Part shown: positions 40,212 through 50,500 of the stretch, piece by piece | Position numbering within the stretch: the stretch's first letter is position 1 | Layout: each line of letters begins with the position of its first letter | From: Nitzschia sp. DOCU1 | Taxonomy: Eukaryota > Bacillariophyta > Bacillariophyceae > Bacillariales > Bacillariaceae | Direction of reading: 5' to 3' | NCBI GenBank assembly: GCA_951394045.1 | Contig: OX595993.1 | Location: 682,001 to 746,000 of the forward strand | DNA length: 64,000 nucleotides | Position numbers and translations under genes: made by a program | Notes under the pieces: model-generated | Databases searched by the model: none | Told to the model about the DNA's origin: nothing | Seen by the model: the letters and a program-made list of their open reading frames with translations, nothing else

Positions 40212-41453
40212 CTAAACTTCTGTCATATTGTACAATTCATTCATTTCAGCTTCGGTCAACAATGGGGCGTCGTCAACATCCTTTGGATCACCACATGCTC
40301 CTTTTTTGTTCATCATGACAAAGATAGTGCGATACGCCTTACTAAAGCGCACATGGTTATCCCAGTCAGCACGGTGCAACACCTGCAATGCAGCAATATC
40401 CTTGGAGACCCTTGGAGACCAACCTCGGAATGCCTTCTCAGACCCCCGGCGTGCTGTATATATCTTCATTTCCCGCAGGACTCGTCTTTTTTTCTTCTTT
40501 CTCGTGTCTTCATCCTGTTCCTCAGCTACTGATTCGAGGGATATCAGCATGTCCTTGTATTCCTGGTTATCCCTTGCCGCACTTCTCAGCTCCTCAATTG
40601 CATTGTGAAACAGCTCTTTTGCTTCATTGTACTCAAGACTTTGTCCTTCACCGCCAGAAGTGTCGGGTGTCAGTACAGAGAACTTGCCATCTTCAGTTGG
40701 AGACAGGAGTACACCCTGCAATGCGTGCTCCAACAAGGACTTTACTTCTCCATCGTGTTCATCATAGTCCGTCACCAGATTACCAAACCTTGTCTTCGCC
40801 TCCAACAACCAGGCGAAGTAGTTGTTCTTAAACAACACCAAGGCAAAGGCAAAATCTCCAACAGAGCACATGGCAGGTGCTGTATCATCCGGGCACTTTG
40901 CACGAACCTTCCAATCCTCTTCCCCCACTGCGGCTTGAACAAAGCGGTCATAGAAAACCCAAGCAGCCGACGGCATCACCAGGCACTTCTCAAATGTAGC
41001 AAGACTTGGCAAAGAGAGACTATTCTCTACACAGATCACACAAAGGTCTGAAGAAAGTCATTAGCTCAAGAATCATTTATCCCATAATCACCAAACACAA
41101 TCACACTTACCATCAAACCTATTCTTAATCACAGTGTAGACACCACTGCGTCTTAGTGCCAATCCATTTGCTACCACATTGTCCTTCAGGGCAACATTCC
41201 AAACCTTTTCTATGTATAACCTGGCGGCATCCTGGGATAATGGTTTCCCTTCCAGCTTCCCCCCGCACTGCTCAACGAATCTCTTAAAGATCGGCTGATC
41301 CAGTCCAAGGTCTTCCTTACCCTTCCACAGAAACTTTCGGACCTTGAACAACTCCTCCTTCACCCATTTGCTCAATAGCTTCAAGTCACGCTCCAGCTTA
41401 GGATCGACAACAATATTATTGTTGTTTGCAACATTTTCATGATTCAAGGTCAT
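40212..41453 (-). CDS. unknown two-exon protein, divergent partner of the split gene at 41838
   Basis: Exon 1 is 41453-41111 (MTLNHENVANNNN), exon 2 is 41047-40212; the intron is 63 nt (GTAAGT...TTCAG), phase 1. Total 392 residues. Mostly helical and charged, with LSKWVKEELFKVRKFLW, a central NYFAWLLEAKTRFGNL, a basic KKKKRRVLREM and an acidic C-terminus. No domain recognised. Its 5' end lies only 384 bp from the start of the divergent gene at 41838. The codon pattern looks normal and there is no internal stop, so it may be active even though its partner is broken. It could be an accessory ORF of a larger mobile element. Confidence 0.65.
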
Positions 41454-41837
41454 TTTGAAGATTGTGGGAGGAGTGTTTGTACTCCGGCCCACCACCAACC
41501 ACGAGCCTCCTGCACCCAACTCTTGCCAAACTCCACCCCACATGGAAGTTTGAAAATAAGCAATTAGGCCAAACTCCAGGCGCGCTCTCCACGGAAAGAC
41601 AGCCCCCCCCCCCACCGAAAGGTCTCACGCGCCTAATTCAAATCACTGTACGACACTCCACTTTTTCAACTCAAGTAGGGCAAAGGCCAAGCACTCAGAG
41701 CATGGCTGAGTTTGAAATGAAACTGAAGGAAGGCTGCCACACTCCACGAAATTTCAAACCTTAGTCCATAAATTCCTATTCCAATCAACATTTTGGCAAT
41801 CGCTCCACAAATTGTAGACCAATCTTCAAAAATTTGA
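41454..41837. other. shared bidirectional upstream region
   Basis: 384 bp between the divergent starts at 41453 and 41838. Contains a poly-C tract at 41603-41613. No gene. Confidence 0.55.
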
Positions 41838-42780
41838 ATGGCAGGCACCATGGGCAGGAGGCACTCTAGGCAACCCACTGCTCGTTTGGCAAAGTTGCAC
41901 CAGAACCTTTTGGCCAGTATCCAACAACATCAACGACAAGCAGAAGGCACAGTAGTAAGGGATTCAGATGCAACTGACGGTAGTATTGACATTGGGCCAA
42001 ACAAGGATGATGATTTTGTACTGTTGGGAGGCGATGACAGTACAATATTGGAAGACGATTCCAGTATAGAAGAAAACCAGGAGGAGCATCATCCTGCAAC
42101 TGATACCATCAACATTGAGCTGGACGACCAACAAGTCCTACTTGCAGCTGCAGCCCATCAACAGAACCTTGCACCCACAAGAATCCCAACAGCTCCAAAC
42201 CCACACCACCAGGGACCAACCCTAGATCACCTTGATGCTGCCATGGTTGACATTCTCAAGCTGGCACAAGAGCAAGGGACCTCCCTCCAGTTTGTGGATC
42301 AGATGCTGGCCCTCATACGCAAACATCAAAAGAATGGTTTCAAGCCTAGCAAGGCCCCTAGGCGTGATAAGTATCTTACCAATCTTCGTACTAAACTTGG
42401 GTTGTCATCCTCCCCCATTCCCTCCATGATCCAAGTGGAAGATGTTGGCGTGGTACCCAAGTTTGCCCTCTTAGACCAGATCAAGGATCTTTTGGACTCG
42501 GTGGAATTCTCCAAAGTTGATAACCTCTGTGTCAATTCAAATAAGGATTCCCGATTCTTGAAGTATGTCCCCCCCCCTGAAGAGGACCTCTTAGAAGTCA
42601 ACTCTGCACTGTCAAAGATCCCAATAGCGAATGGCTGTTTCCACTAATTCTTTACAATGATAAAACCGGAACTGATGCCCTTCAACGTTATCCACTTGAG
42701 CCTTTGATGTTTACCACAACAATCCTGTGTAAAGAAATACGAGAACGTGCTTCATCATGGCGGCATATCCCAACACTTTC

Positions 42781-42870
42781 TTATATTCCGATCGCGGAAT
42801 ATAAGGACTAGAAATATTTTTAGTCGAATCTCTTATATTCCGCCCATCGGAAGATAACAGTACTACTTTA
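42781..42870. repeat. subterminal palindromes, left end of the transposon
   Basis: A 24-base palindrome (TTATATTCCG-ATCG-CGGAATATAA) starts at 42781, and an imperfect one (CTTATATTCCG...CGGAAGATAACAG) at about 42831-42861. Confidence 0.8.
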
Positions 42871-43019
42871 GGTCATCCTTTTCTAGCTGGGAAACATTCC
42901 GTATTCCCTGATTCTAGGTTCCCTTGGCCTTCCTCGAAACTGTTCCGAGGAAGTTGCACCGATAAATTGGGTGGCCATTATGGGCATCTGCTGGTAAATT
43001 GGGGCTTGACTTTGCTCAA

Positions 43020-43936
43020 TTTTCATTTTTTGCCACGCATGGAACTCTCCTTCTCCCAGCCATCTCCTTACCAGTTTCAACAAGCGAAATGGCTCAATTG
43101 TAGTAGATGATGAATTGATAGCTTCACGTGCGGCTGATGTTGAGCTTAAGAGTCTTTCAGCTCGAAAGAAAGGGAAAGAAGGACCAGTCACAGACAATGT
43201 GGCATGCTCTGTGACTGGTTCGCTTTTTGGAATGAAACTACGCACAAAAGAAATGGGACAAGATAAGACAGTTGATGCTTTGATTGACAGGCTCCCTGTA
43301 CTTTCTTCTCGCAGTGCTGTGGAGATGACATTTGATAGGGGCTATGGTAAAGAATATAGGGTTGCAAAGATTGCAAGTATGAATTTTAATACAGTGACTG
43401 TTGCAAGTACACTGGGCACTCGGCATCCATTCATCACCACTGAGGAATGGAACAAACAAGTCGCCAAGTGGAAAATTAAAAGGAAGACTGACACCGAAAT
43501 TGAAGTCTTCAAGTCGCACTGTGCTGCCTGGATTTTGGATGGTGGCGAGATGCTTGGAGCTGAAGTCCGCATTGCAGAAAAAACCCTTCCAGCCAACAAT
43601 CAAAAAGTGTATGCCCTTGCTACTCGGGATGTGTTTGACCGTAAACTTGAAAGCAAGGATCTAAAGTTCTGTATCTCTGCATCACTGTGCCAGACAACTC
43701 AAAAACAAACTCCTGCTACGACTTATGGCACCAAAGAAATGATCTTAAAAGTGCAGCATCAACAAGCCGAAAGCGACTGCTGGAATACAGGGAAAAGGAA
43801 GATCATGACTCTGCAAAAAGAAAAGATCAGGCGAAGAAGGCAAGAGCAGCTCGTTAGTGCTGGAACAATTGTATCCCTCAATAGTGTGACTTACATAATA
43901 GTTAGCCTCGTAATAGTTTGCCTTAATGGTGGGTAG
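43020..43936 (+). pseudogene. transposase-like ORF (DDE type), probably incomplete
   Basis: The open frame holds FCHAWNSPSPSHLL, SIVVDDELIASRAADVELK, a basic patch SARKKGKEGPV, then VEMTFDRGYGKEYRVAKIAS and HPFITTEEWNKQVAKW. The Asp residues in VVDDE and FDRGYGK look like the acidic residues of a DDE transposase; a similar 'DRGYGK' block is one I recall from oomycete-type transposases. Upstream of about 43010 an in-frame TGA is met and no good ATG is seen, so the N-terminus is lost or lies on another exon. The end is Lys/Arg-rich followed by a hydrophobic tail. Probably a non-autonomous copy. Confidence 0.55.
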
Positions 43937-44112
43937 GATAGGTTGAGGGTTGTTACTGCCGGCCGTGTTGCAATTGTTGTTGTTGTTGTTGTAATTGTTG
44001 TTTTTGTGAAGGGATGAAGACGAAATGCCACGACGTGGCGGTCCACACCCCTGTCTTTCGAAGCAGATACAACTGCGGTCATAATGTGGGTACTGCGCGC
44101 CAGGGGTAAAGT

Positions 44113-44200
44113 TGTTATATTCCGATTAAATCGGAAGATAACGTTTTTCCGTAGGGCCGGTACATGTTTATACGTTATATTCCGCTCAATCGGAATATAA
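44113..44200. repeat. subterminal palindromes, right end of the transposon
   Basis: Two palindromes of the same motif: GTTATATTCCGATT...AATCGGAAGATAAC at 44113-44142, and GTTATATTCCG...CGGAATATAAC at 44173-44200. Confidence 0.8.
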
Positions 44201-44872
44201 CAAAAAGTGTTGGGATATAGGATTCATTCCCCCCCCGGACAAGCCCTTCCACAAGGCAGAGAAGTCCTTTGAACTTTTCCACCGAACTCTTGGAGTTCGT
44301 CTGCAAGACCTAGTAGAACTGCAACAGAATCCACCAACGAGCGAGCGACTTTTTCGATAACTATGGCCCAATGTATGACTGGGTGACCATTCAATTTGAC
44401 GCCAATGATGACAGTTCTTTGGCTCCTGCCAAAGTTGTTTTGATCTTCAAGGATGTAAAATCAGACCAGCCCCATGTCCTAGTCTGGGGTGCCCAATGGC
44501 GGAACAAAGAAGACAGAAAGTGGGAGACATCCATATCGACTAGGTGGCGTATGGAGTTTGATGCCACTGGTGGAAGGCCAACTATCCGAAAAGTTAATCT
44601 TGAGGACATTGTGGATGTAGTTTATGTTGTGGAACACCAGTCGGGGATGATGAGGACGGTGGCAATGCCCTCAATGCCAGTACCCAAGCCACACCAGGAC
44701 AACTATTGCATAGATGTAATCACACCACGGAGAGAGTGGGCCGAGAAATTTGGTGTTAGCATGTAGCTATAAAATCATAGAACATAGACATGCCACGCAA
44801 ACAACACACTCACAGAACATAGAATAGAGGACCTGCCGTGCAAACAACACACTTTTTTCCGATTGTGTAGCT

Positions 44873-45385
44873 GTTTCGAGGAAATTCCACAATGTTTTTT
44901 CACAGCGTGGTCTTGGTGGACAAGAGGGTGGTTGCTGCTATGGAGCTTCTTTGGCGTTCGCAAACTTTTGCCATGGCAACTTCCAAAATTTCGCTCCGGA
45001 AATGGCGGATGGCGCACTGCACCATAGAAAAGCCGGTGTTTTTGCCATTGCGTCGCCATTTCGAGGAAATTCCACAATGTTTTTTCACAGCGTGGTCTTG
45101 GTGGACAAGAGGGTGGTTGCCGCTATGGAGCTTCTTTGGCGTTCGCAAACTTTTGCCATGGCAACTTCCGAAATTTCGCTCCGGAAATGGCGGATGGCGC
45201 ACTGCACCATAGAAAAGCCGGTGTTTTTGCCATTGCGCCGCCATTTCGAGGAAATTCCACAATGTTTTTTCACAGCGTGGTCTTGGTGGACAAGAGGGTG
45301 GTTGCTGCTATGGAGCTTCTTCGGCGTTCGCAAACTTTTGCCAAGGCAACTTCCAAAATTTCGCTCCGGGAGTGGTGGTCACCTG
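44873..45385 (+). repeat. 185-bp tandem repeat, nearly three copies
   Basis: Units begin CGAGGAAATTCCACAATG at 44877, 45062 and 45247, a period of 185 bp, with only scattered substitutions (TTGGCG/TCGGCG, CCATGG/CCAAGG). The third copy is cut off near 45370. Open frames across it on both strands are by-products. Confidence 0.9.
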
Positions 45386-45498
45386 CCACATTTCCAGTGG
45401 TGAAACAAAAAGCTTGTAAGTAGACGGTTGTTGATGTACAAAAAGATCACCAGCATGCTCAATCTCACCTTGGTATTGTACTGGTGTTACTAGACTTA

Positions 45499-47227
45499 TT
45501 AGTTACGGTACCGGATTTTCACCCTGGACCAAAAGTACTCTCCGTACTCTTTTATCCAGGGTATGCCTTCATCGTCAAGGCGAAACAAAGCTTGACCTTT
45601 GACAAAGACATCAACCTTTGTTAACAGTCGTCCTTCTTTGCTTTCGCACAACATTGTTTCGACTTCGTCAAGATGGACGGGACGGCCGGGAACAGACAGT
45701 TCATCCTGGAGCATTTAGCAGACAGTGTCAACTTGTTCGGGTAGGAAACCATGGTGCAGAATATGCTCGTATGAAGCAGCACCAACCACTGGATATAGCA
45801 GATGTCGAATGTAGCTACCACTTCTCAATACTACCCGTAGATGGCAGCAGAATTGAATGAATACCAACAAGCGGAACTGACCCAGCTCGACAGCCATTGA
45901 TTCCTTGAGCCTGTCACTCGTTGCCTGTAGCAACTTTTGGAGTTCCAGTCTTGTGGGGCTTCCCATGGTGCTTGCGGCATCAACGGCCTGAAGCAGACTC
46001 TGAAGGATGTCCACTAAACAATCAACCTTCTCCTCTGCTTGCGATCTCTCGGTCGGGAAAACGTCACCAAATTTGAAACCAACGGGAGAATACCGTGCGT
46101 TGTCACCCCCGATGAACTCGGAACCCTTGTTGGTTGCACCTTGAAATAGTTTCAGACAGGCTTGGTAGTAGTCAAGCAACGGGTACTCCAAAGAAAATGA
46201 CGGCAGTTCTTGGAGGAGCTTGGCCACTTCCCAGAAATGATGGAACGAGTTCTGCCAGCTAGCCATGACTGCCAGCTGGATAACACCTCGCATGTCGAGC
46301 CTGGGCGATAGACGGTAAACACAGGTGAGTGCTGTAGAAAGCCAATAAGATCGGGTCGTTCCAGTTACCAGGGGGAAATATAACTGTGTAGAACCGTTGG
46401 CAAGGGTAGCCTCCTGGAACGGCATGTAATCGTCCAGGAAGAATGTAGAAGGATCCCGCCAAGTGGGGGTGTGGGCTAACGAGTGCGCTCCACGGTAGAG
46501 CCCCATCACCGCCTGATATTTTGAGTCGATGCCTTCTGCAAGCATCAGCAGCCTTGACTTGAGAGAGAGGAGGCGGCTGTATGGTCCGCCCATGTAGTCT
46601 CCAATCCTTTTTCGAAATCCGGCAAGTATCTTGAGGGACCAAAGGCAGCCACAACCATCCAAAAAGAATACCGAAAGACAGGTGTGGCGGTTGTAAATTT
46701 CCCGCGGGTCGTTGTGAGTATCCTTGTGTTGTCGCCCTTGCTGCCCCTCCGAAATATTAAGGAGTTGTAAGGTTACCCACTCGAACGTAAGCTCTTGTGC
46801 GTACAAAAACTTCTGCAGGTGTTGGGCAAATGAAACAAAATGCTTGTGGTTCATTGATGATGGACGACCGGCGTTTGCTGTCATCCGGTTCATGCACCGG
46901 GTCATTGCATCAAGCAGTCTTCCCAGAATAGCACGAGCAAGTTCACCTTGGGAGTATCTGTCGAATGAATCTGTGCCGCAAAGAGTCTTTGGGCAGAAGG
47001 AAGTTGAAGAAGTGTCCATCGCAAGCCCACCGTTCCCAAAATCCAACCTTGACCCGACTTTGGACGGAGAGGATCGATTGGGGTCGCTTGATCCTGTCTC
47101 CATTACAAACTTAACTAACACCTTTAAATCAAATGCCAAAACATCCCCTCCAAAACATTCATCAAAAAATACTGCTCCGGGCCTAGTGACCGATAGGTAT
47201 GGAGGGTTACTGAAAGCCGACCCTATG
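45499..47227 (-). pseudogene. large unknown gene, 3' half (split by copia element)
   Basis: From 47227 the minus strand continues the frame of the 5' half at 53771-55544. After one copy of the CTATG target site it reads IGSAFSNPPYLSVTRPG, then VLAFDLKVLVKFVMETG and on to 45715. The combined 5' and 3' parts have 3,282 nt, a multiple of 3 (1,093 codons plus TAA). The frame goes on beyond the TAA at 45717-45715 for 71 more codons (MLQDELSVPGRPVHLDE to KIRYRN, stop at 45499) that still look like protein, so the TAA may itself be a mutation. The protein is rich in helices (RDPSTFFLDDYMPFQE, TTRSYWLSTALTC); no family recognised. Confidence 0.75.
47223..47227. repeat. target-site duplication, left copy (CTATG)
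   Basis: CTATG flanks the left LTR; the same five bases follow the right LTR at 53771-53775. Confidence 0.85.
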
Positions 47228-47504
47228 TTGTGACTACAAAATAGGAATCACGTTAGTCATAACCCTCTATCTATATACCTACACATCCTACATATGAGTA
47301 ATCCCCATTATATCGTGGGACTCAAGAACTCTCTAACTCTAAGAGTTTCTGTGCAAAGCAAGACTCAAATTAGAGTATCTCAGAGTCTCTCAGAATCTCT
47401 TCCAAAACAAGACTCAAACACAAAAACATCAAAAATCACAAATATTTGATCATTTTGTAGTTCTCATAAAAATAAAAATCCAAATTATCAAAAACCCATT
47501 GCAA
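47228..47504 (+). repeat. 5' LTR
   Basis: 277 bp, starting TTGTGACTACAAAATAGG and ending CCATTGCAA (TTG...CAA ends). AT-rich, with several CTCAGAGTCTCTCAGAATC-like words that may be promoter or terminator parts. Confidence 0.95.
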
Positions 47505-47588
47505 GATTAAGAGTCGTGTACCAAACACCCTCTTTGTTAATTCAAGGCACTATTACCACTTAAGGTTACGACCAAGGTTACGACCAAT

Positions 47589-50500
47589 ATGCCCTCTACT
47601 GAGCAAGCAACCCGCTTTGCTACGCCCCCTCCTCGTGGCACTCGCTCTTCTATGAAGGATGCCGTGACCCACATCTACACTGTACTTGAACTATCTGAAG
47701 CTGAGAAGGAGTTTCTCCTTCAAAAGGGCTTCCGTTCCCCTATCGCTATCCTCAATGGGTGGAAGCGTGACAAGATCTATGCCCTCCAATGTGAGGAGTT
47801 CCCTGAAGGGCTGTGCTCTACACTCGACCGAGTGGGGGCTTATCTACAGTACCACCAAGATTCATATGGAGACTTGAATGGCCTTACGAGTGCCTTCTCC
47901 CTTGATATGTTACAGACCTTCAACCCTGACCGTCTACTTAAAGAGACTCCTAATATGCCCTCTACAGTGCCTATTGAAGACCATAAAATATCAGTCAAGT
48001 TGTCTGACTACCCTACGTACTCTGGTCGCACTTTGGACTGGCCAAAATTCTATGACAAGTTCCCCGCAGCCGCCTCTCTTCAAGGTATTGGCTACCTACT
48101 TAAGGAACAGTCAGACCATGATGCTCCCTTAACGAGTGACCCTAAATATAAACGAGACTGTGAAACTCTGTACTCTATCCTTCGTCACTGTTGTGCCAAT
48201 GGAATGGCCCTAACCAAGGTTAAAGCCCACAAGGACACTGAGGATGGGTACAAGGCATTCCATTCCCTTCTCAAGGCATATGAGAATCGTGGGAATAAGG
48301 ATGACTATTCTGCTGTACTTATGTCCGAAATTTTAAGCCTGCGACTCACTTCCTCAGCCCCAAAGGCTATAGAGAAGTACTTATTCGAGTTCTCCAAGCG
48401 TGTGCAAGCCCTTGAGCCCTTAGATCCTCTTACAGAGGCACAGAAGAGAACCTTCCTTGTGAATGGTATTATGGACAAGGAGGTTAAAAATATCGCACAG
48501 TTCTGTCTCATTAACAAGTTGACTTATGAGGCTACTTACGATGAGCTTCACAAGTTAGTTAACGATTCAACTTGGAAATATGCCCATGACACAAGGCGCA
48601 ATAACAAAGCGACTTCAACTTCAAGCAAGACTTCACAACAGAATGTGAGTACCGGATCAAAAGGCTCCTTCAATAAGAACAAATATGCCTCGAAGAAGCC
48701 AAATGAATACCGACTTCCCAAGTCACTATGGGACAAGATGACCTCTAAACAACGTGGCATATACATGTCTGCTCTCAAAGAGAATGGCCTTAAGAGTGAT
48801 CACTTCGTTGAAGAACCTCTTGCAGGCGATAATGTCCCTCGCAACATCAAGAGAACTGAAAAGCACTTAACTAAGCCCAGTGATGAGAACCCCGAAGGGG
48901 ACATCTGGCAAACAGTACGTCCTAAAGACAAAGCACATGATGACAAAACGTCAGTCAAAGCAAGGCTTACCAAGATGGGGAAGACCAATCCACACAGGGA
49001 TTTAAAGTACCCTCCTACCAGAAAGCTCCCTGAAGAGCCGTATATGTACGACGATGATGTACAAGAGTACCAACCAGTGAGATTCGGACCGGATGGTCCA
49101 ACTCCTGAGCAGATTGTACAACTTCAAGAACAAGGAATTCTCCCCAAAGAGGAGACCCCCCAAGACAAAATTGAAAAGTTCAAGATCCCCAAAAAGAAAC
49201 CCAAGCTTACTACTGGGGAAATCATAGCCAAGAAGAGGAAATTTGAAAAGATTGCACCTGATCCCCCAAAGTCATCCCTGCTACAAAAGGGGGAACTTCA
49301 CAAGATTGAACTACCTGGTACTACTACTGTCCCCAAAAAATGGAAACCATATATAGTTGATAAATTTTACATCTACTATGCTGTTACCAAGACTAGAGTG
49401 GAACAAGTCAATATCATGGATTATGACATCCACACACACAGTTACTATGTCAGGCAGTACTCTTTGGAAAAGGCAGAACTGCTATATCCAGAGTTGATTG
49501 CTGAATACAAGGCTAATCGCTACAAGAAATATGCCAAGCCTATCGAGCTACTTCAAGACAATGTTGTCCTCAGTGACAATGAAGATGAACATGAAGATTC
49601 CAAGCCGAGTGCTAAGATGAATCATCTTGCATGTAATCCTACTACTGACGCGAATGACTTCTCCAACTTCCTCCTTGTGGATGGAGGAAGCGATACTTCT
49701 GGTATGGGTGGACCACACTGGATTATTGATGAGCTCACTGACCGTACTGTTGACATCAATGGAGTCAACAATGCAGCACCACTCCAGAATATTGTTATTG
49801 GTAGTGGTATTACTGCTGTTGATCTACCTGATGATGAAACTATCCTTATCAAAATGTGCGAATCATCCGTCCTAGGTACTAAGGGGAGCTCTGTTCTTTG
49901 CCCAAACCAAGCCAGGAGCTATGGGATTTATGTGAATGATCTATCACGAGCCTATGGAGGCATCCCTCATATTCGAGTTGAAGACATTGTCATTCCTCTA
50001 GAGGAACTCAATGGACTACTTGTTCTACGCATTCGCCGTCCTACTCAGGAAGAACTTGAAACTTGTCAAATTATTCAATTGACCGCTGATGCCCCTTGGG
50101 AGCCACATACCTTTGGTCATGTTAAGCCTGATATCCATGAATACCTTGCCCTACAAACCAGTAGCGATGAAGAGACTGACACTCGCTACAGCAATGCAAT
50201 GATTACGCATACTATTGACAAGATTATTGATGAAGTCAATGCATTTCTCCTATATCCTGTGAAAGAAACAAGTACCAAAACACTTCAAGCTACTACTCAG
50301 TATGGCAAGATTAGCCAACGTATCCCTACACGTCCCCATCTCAAGACACGCAACCCTATCCTATCCTGTGTCCGACTTATGGAAACCTGGTCAACCGATA
50401 CTTGGTTCTGGTCTATTACAAGCTATGAAGGCTACAACTGTTCCCAGATATTTGTTGGTAACAAATCCAAGCGTCCTATTGTCTATGGTATGACCACTGA

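Larger units (their letters stand above)
42768..44215. mobile_element. TIR DNA transposon, 1,448 bp, TA target site
   Basis: The ends are inverted: TCCCAACACTTT...TTATATTCCGA at the left and its complement TCGGAATATAAC...AAAGTGTTGGGA at the right (about 26 bp, one small gap). TA flanks both sides (42766-42767 and 44216-44217). Taking out the element and one TA gives a continuous host frame (WRH-IGFIP), which fixes the borders. The subterminal zones carry several palindromes of TTATATTCCG...CGGAATATAA type. It carries a DDE-type transposase-like frame. TA duplication would fit Tc1/mariner-type integration. Confidence 0.85.
41838..44766 (+). pseudogene. large unknown ORF (possibly KDZ/Plavaka-like), split by a DNA transposon
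   Basis: Exon 1 is 41838-42562 (MAGTMGRRHSRQP). A likely 65-nt intron (GTATGT...CAATAG, 42563-42627) leads to exon 2, WLFPLILYNDKTGTDALQRY, then IRERASSWRH, where a TA-flanked 1,448 bp transposon (42768-44215) sits. The frame resumes after it as IGFIPPPDKPFHKAEKSFEL. At about 44333-44347 GAGC is duplicated (ACGAGCGAGCGAC), a 4-base insertion that breaks the frame; beyond it the sequence continues as DFFDNYGPMYDWVTIQF to the stop at 44766. The pattern DKTGTDAL...SSWRHIGFIP recalls transposase-associated proteins of the KDZ/Plavaka type, a weak memory-based call. Two independent lesions make it a pseudogene. Confidence 0.7.

Noticed and set aside
44892..45423. Open frames across the 185-bp repeats
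   Set aside because: Both strands are open only because the same unit is repeated; no start context or domain.
47505..47530. Primer-binding site after the left LTR
   Set aside because: GATTAAGAGTCGTGTACC does not clearly match an initiator Met tRNA 3' end or another tRNA I could verify.
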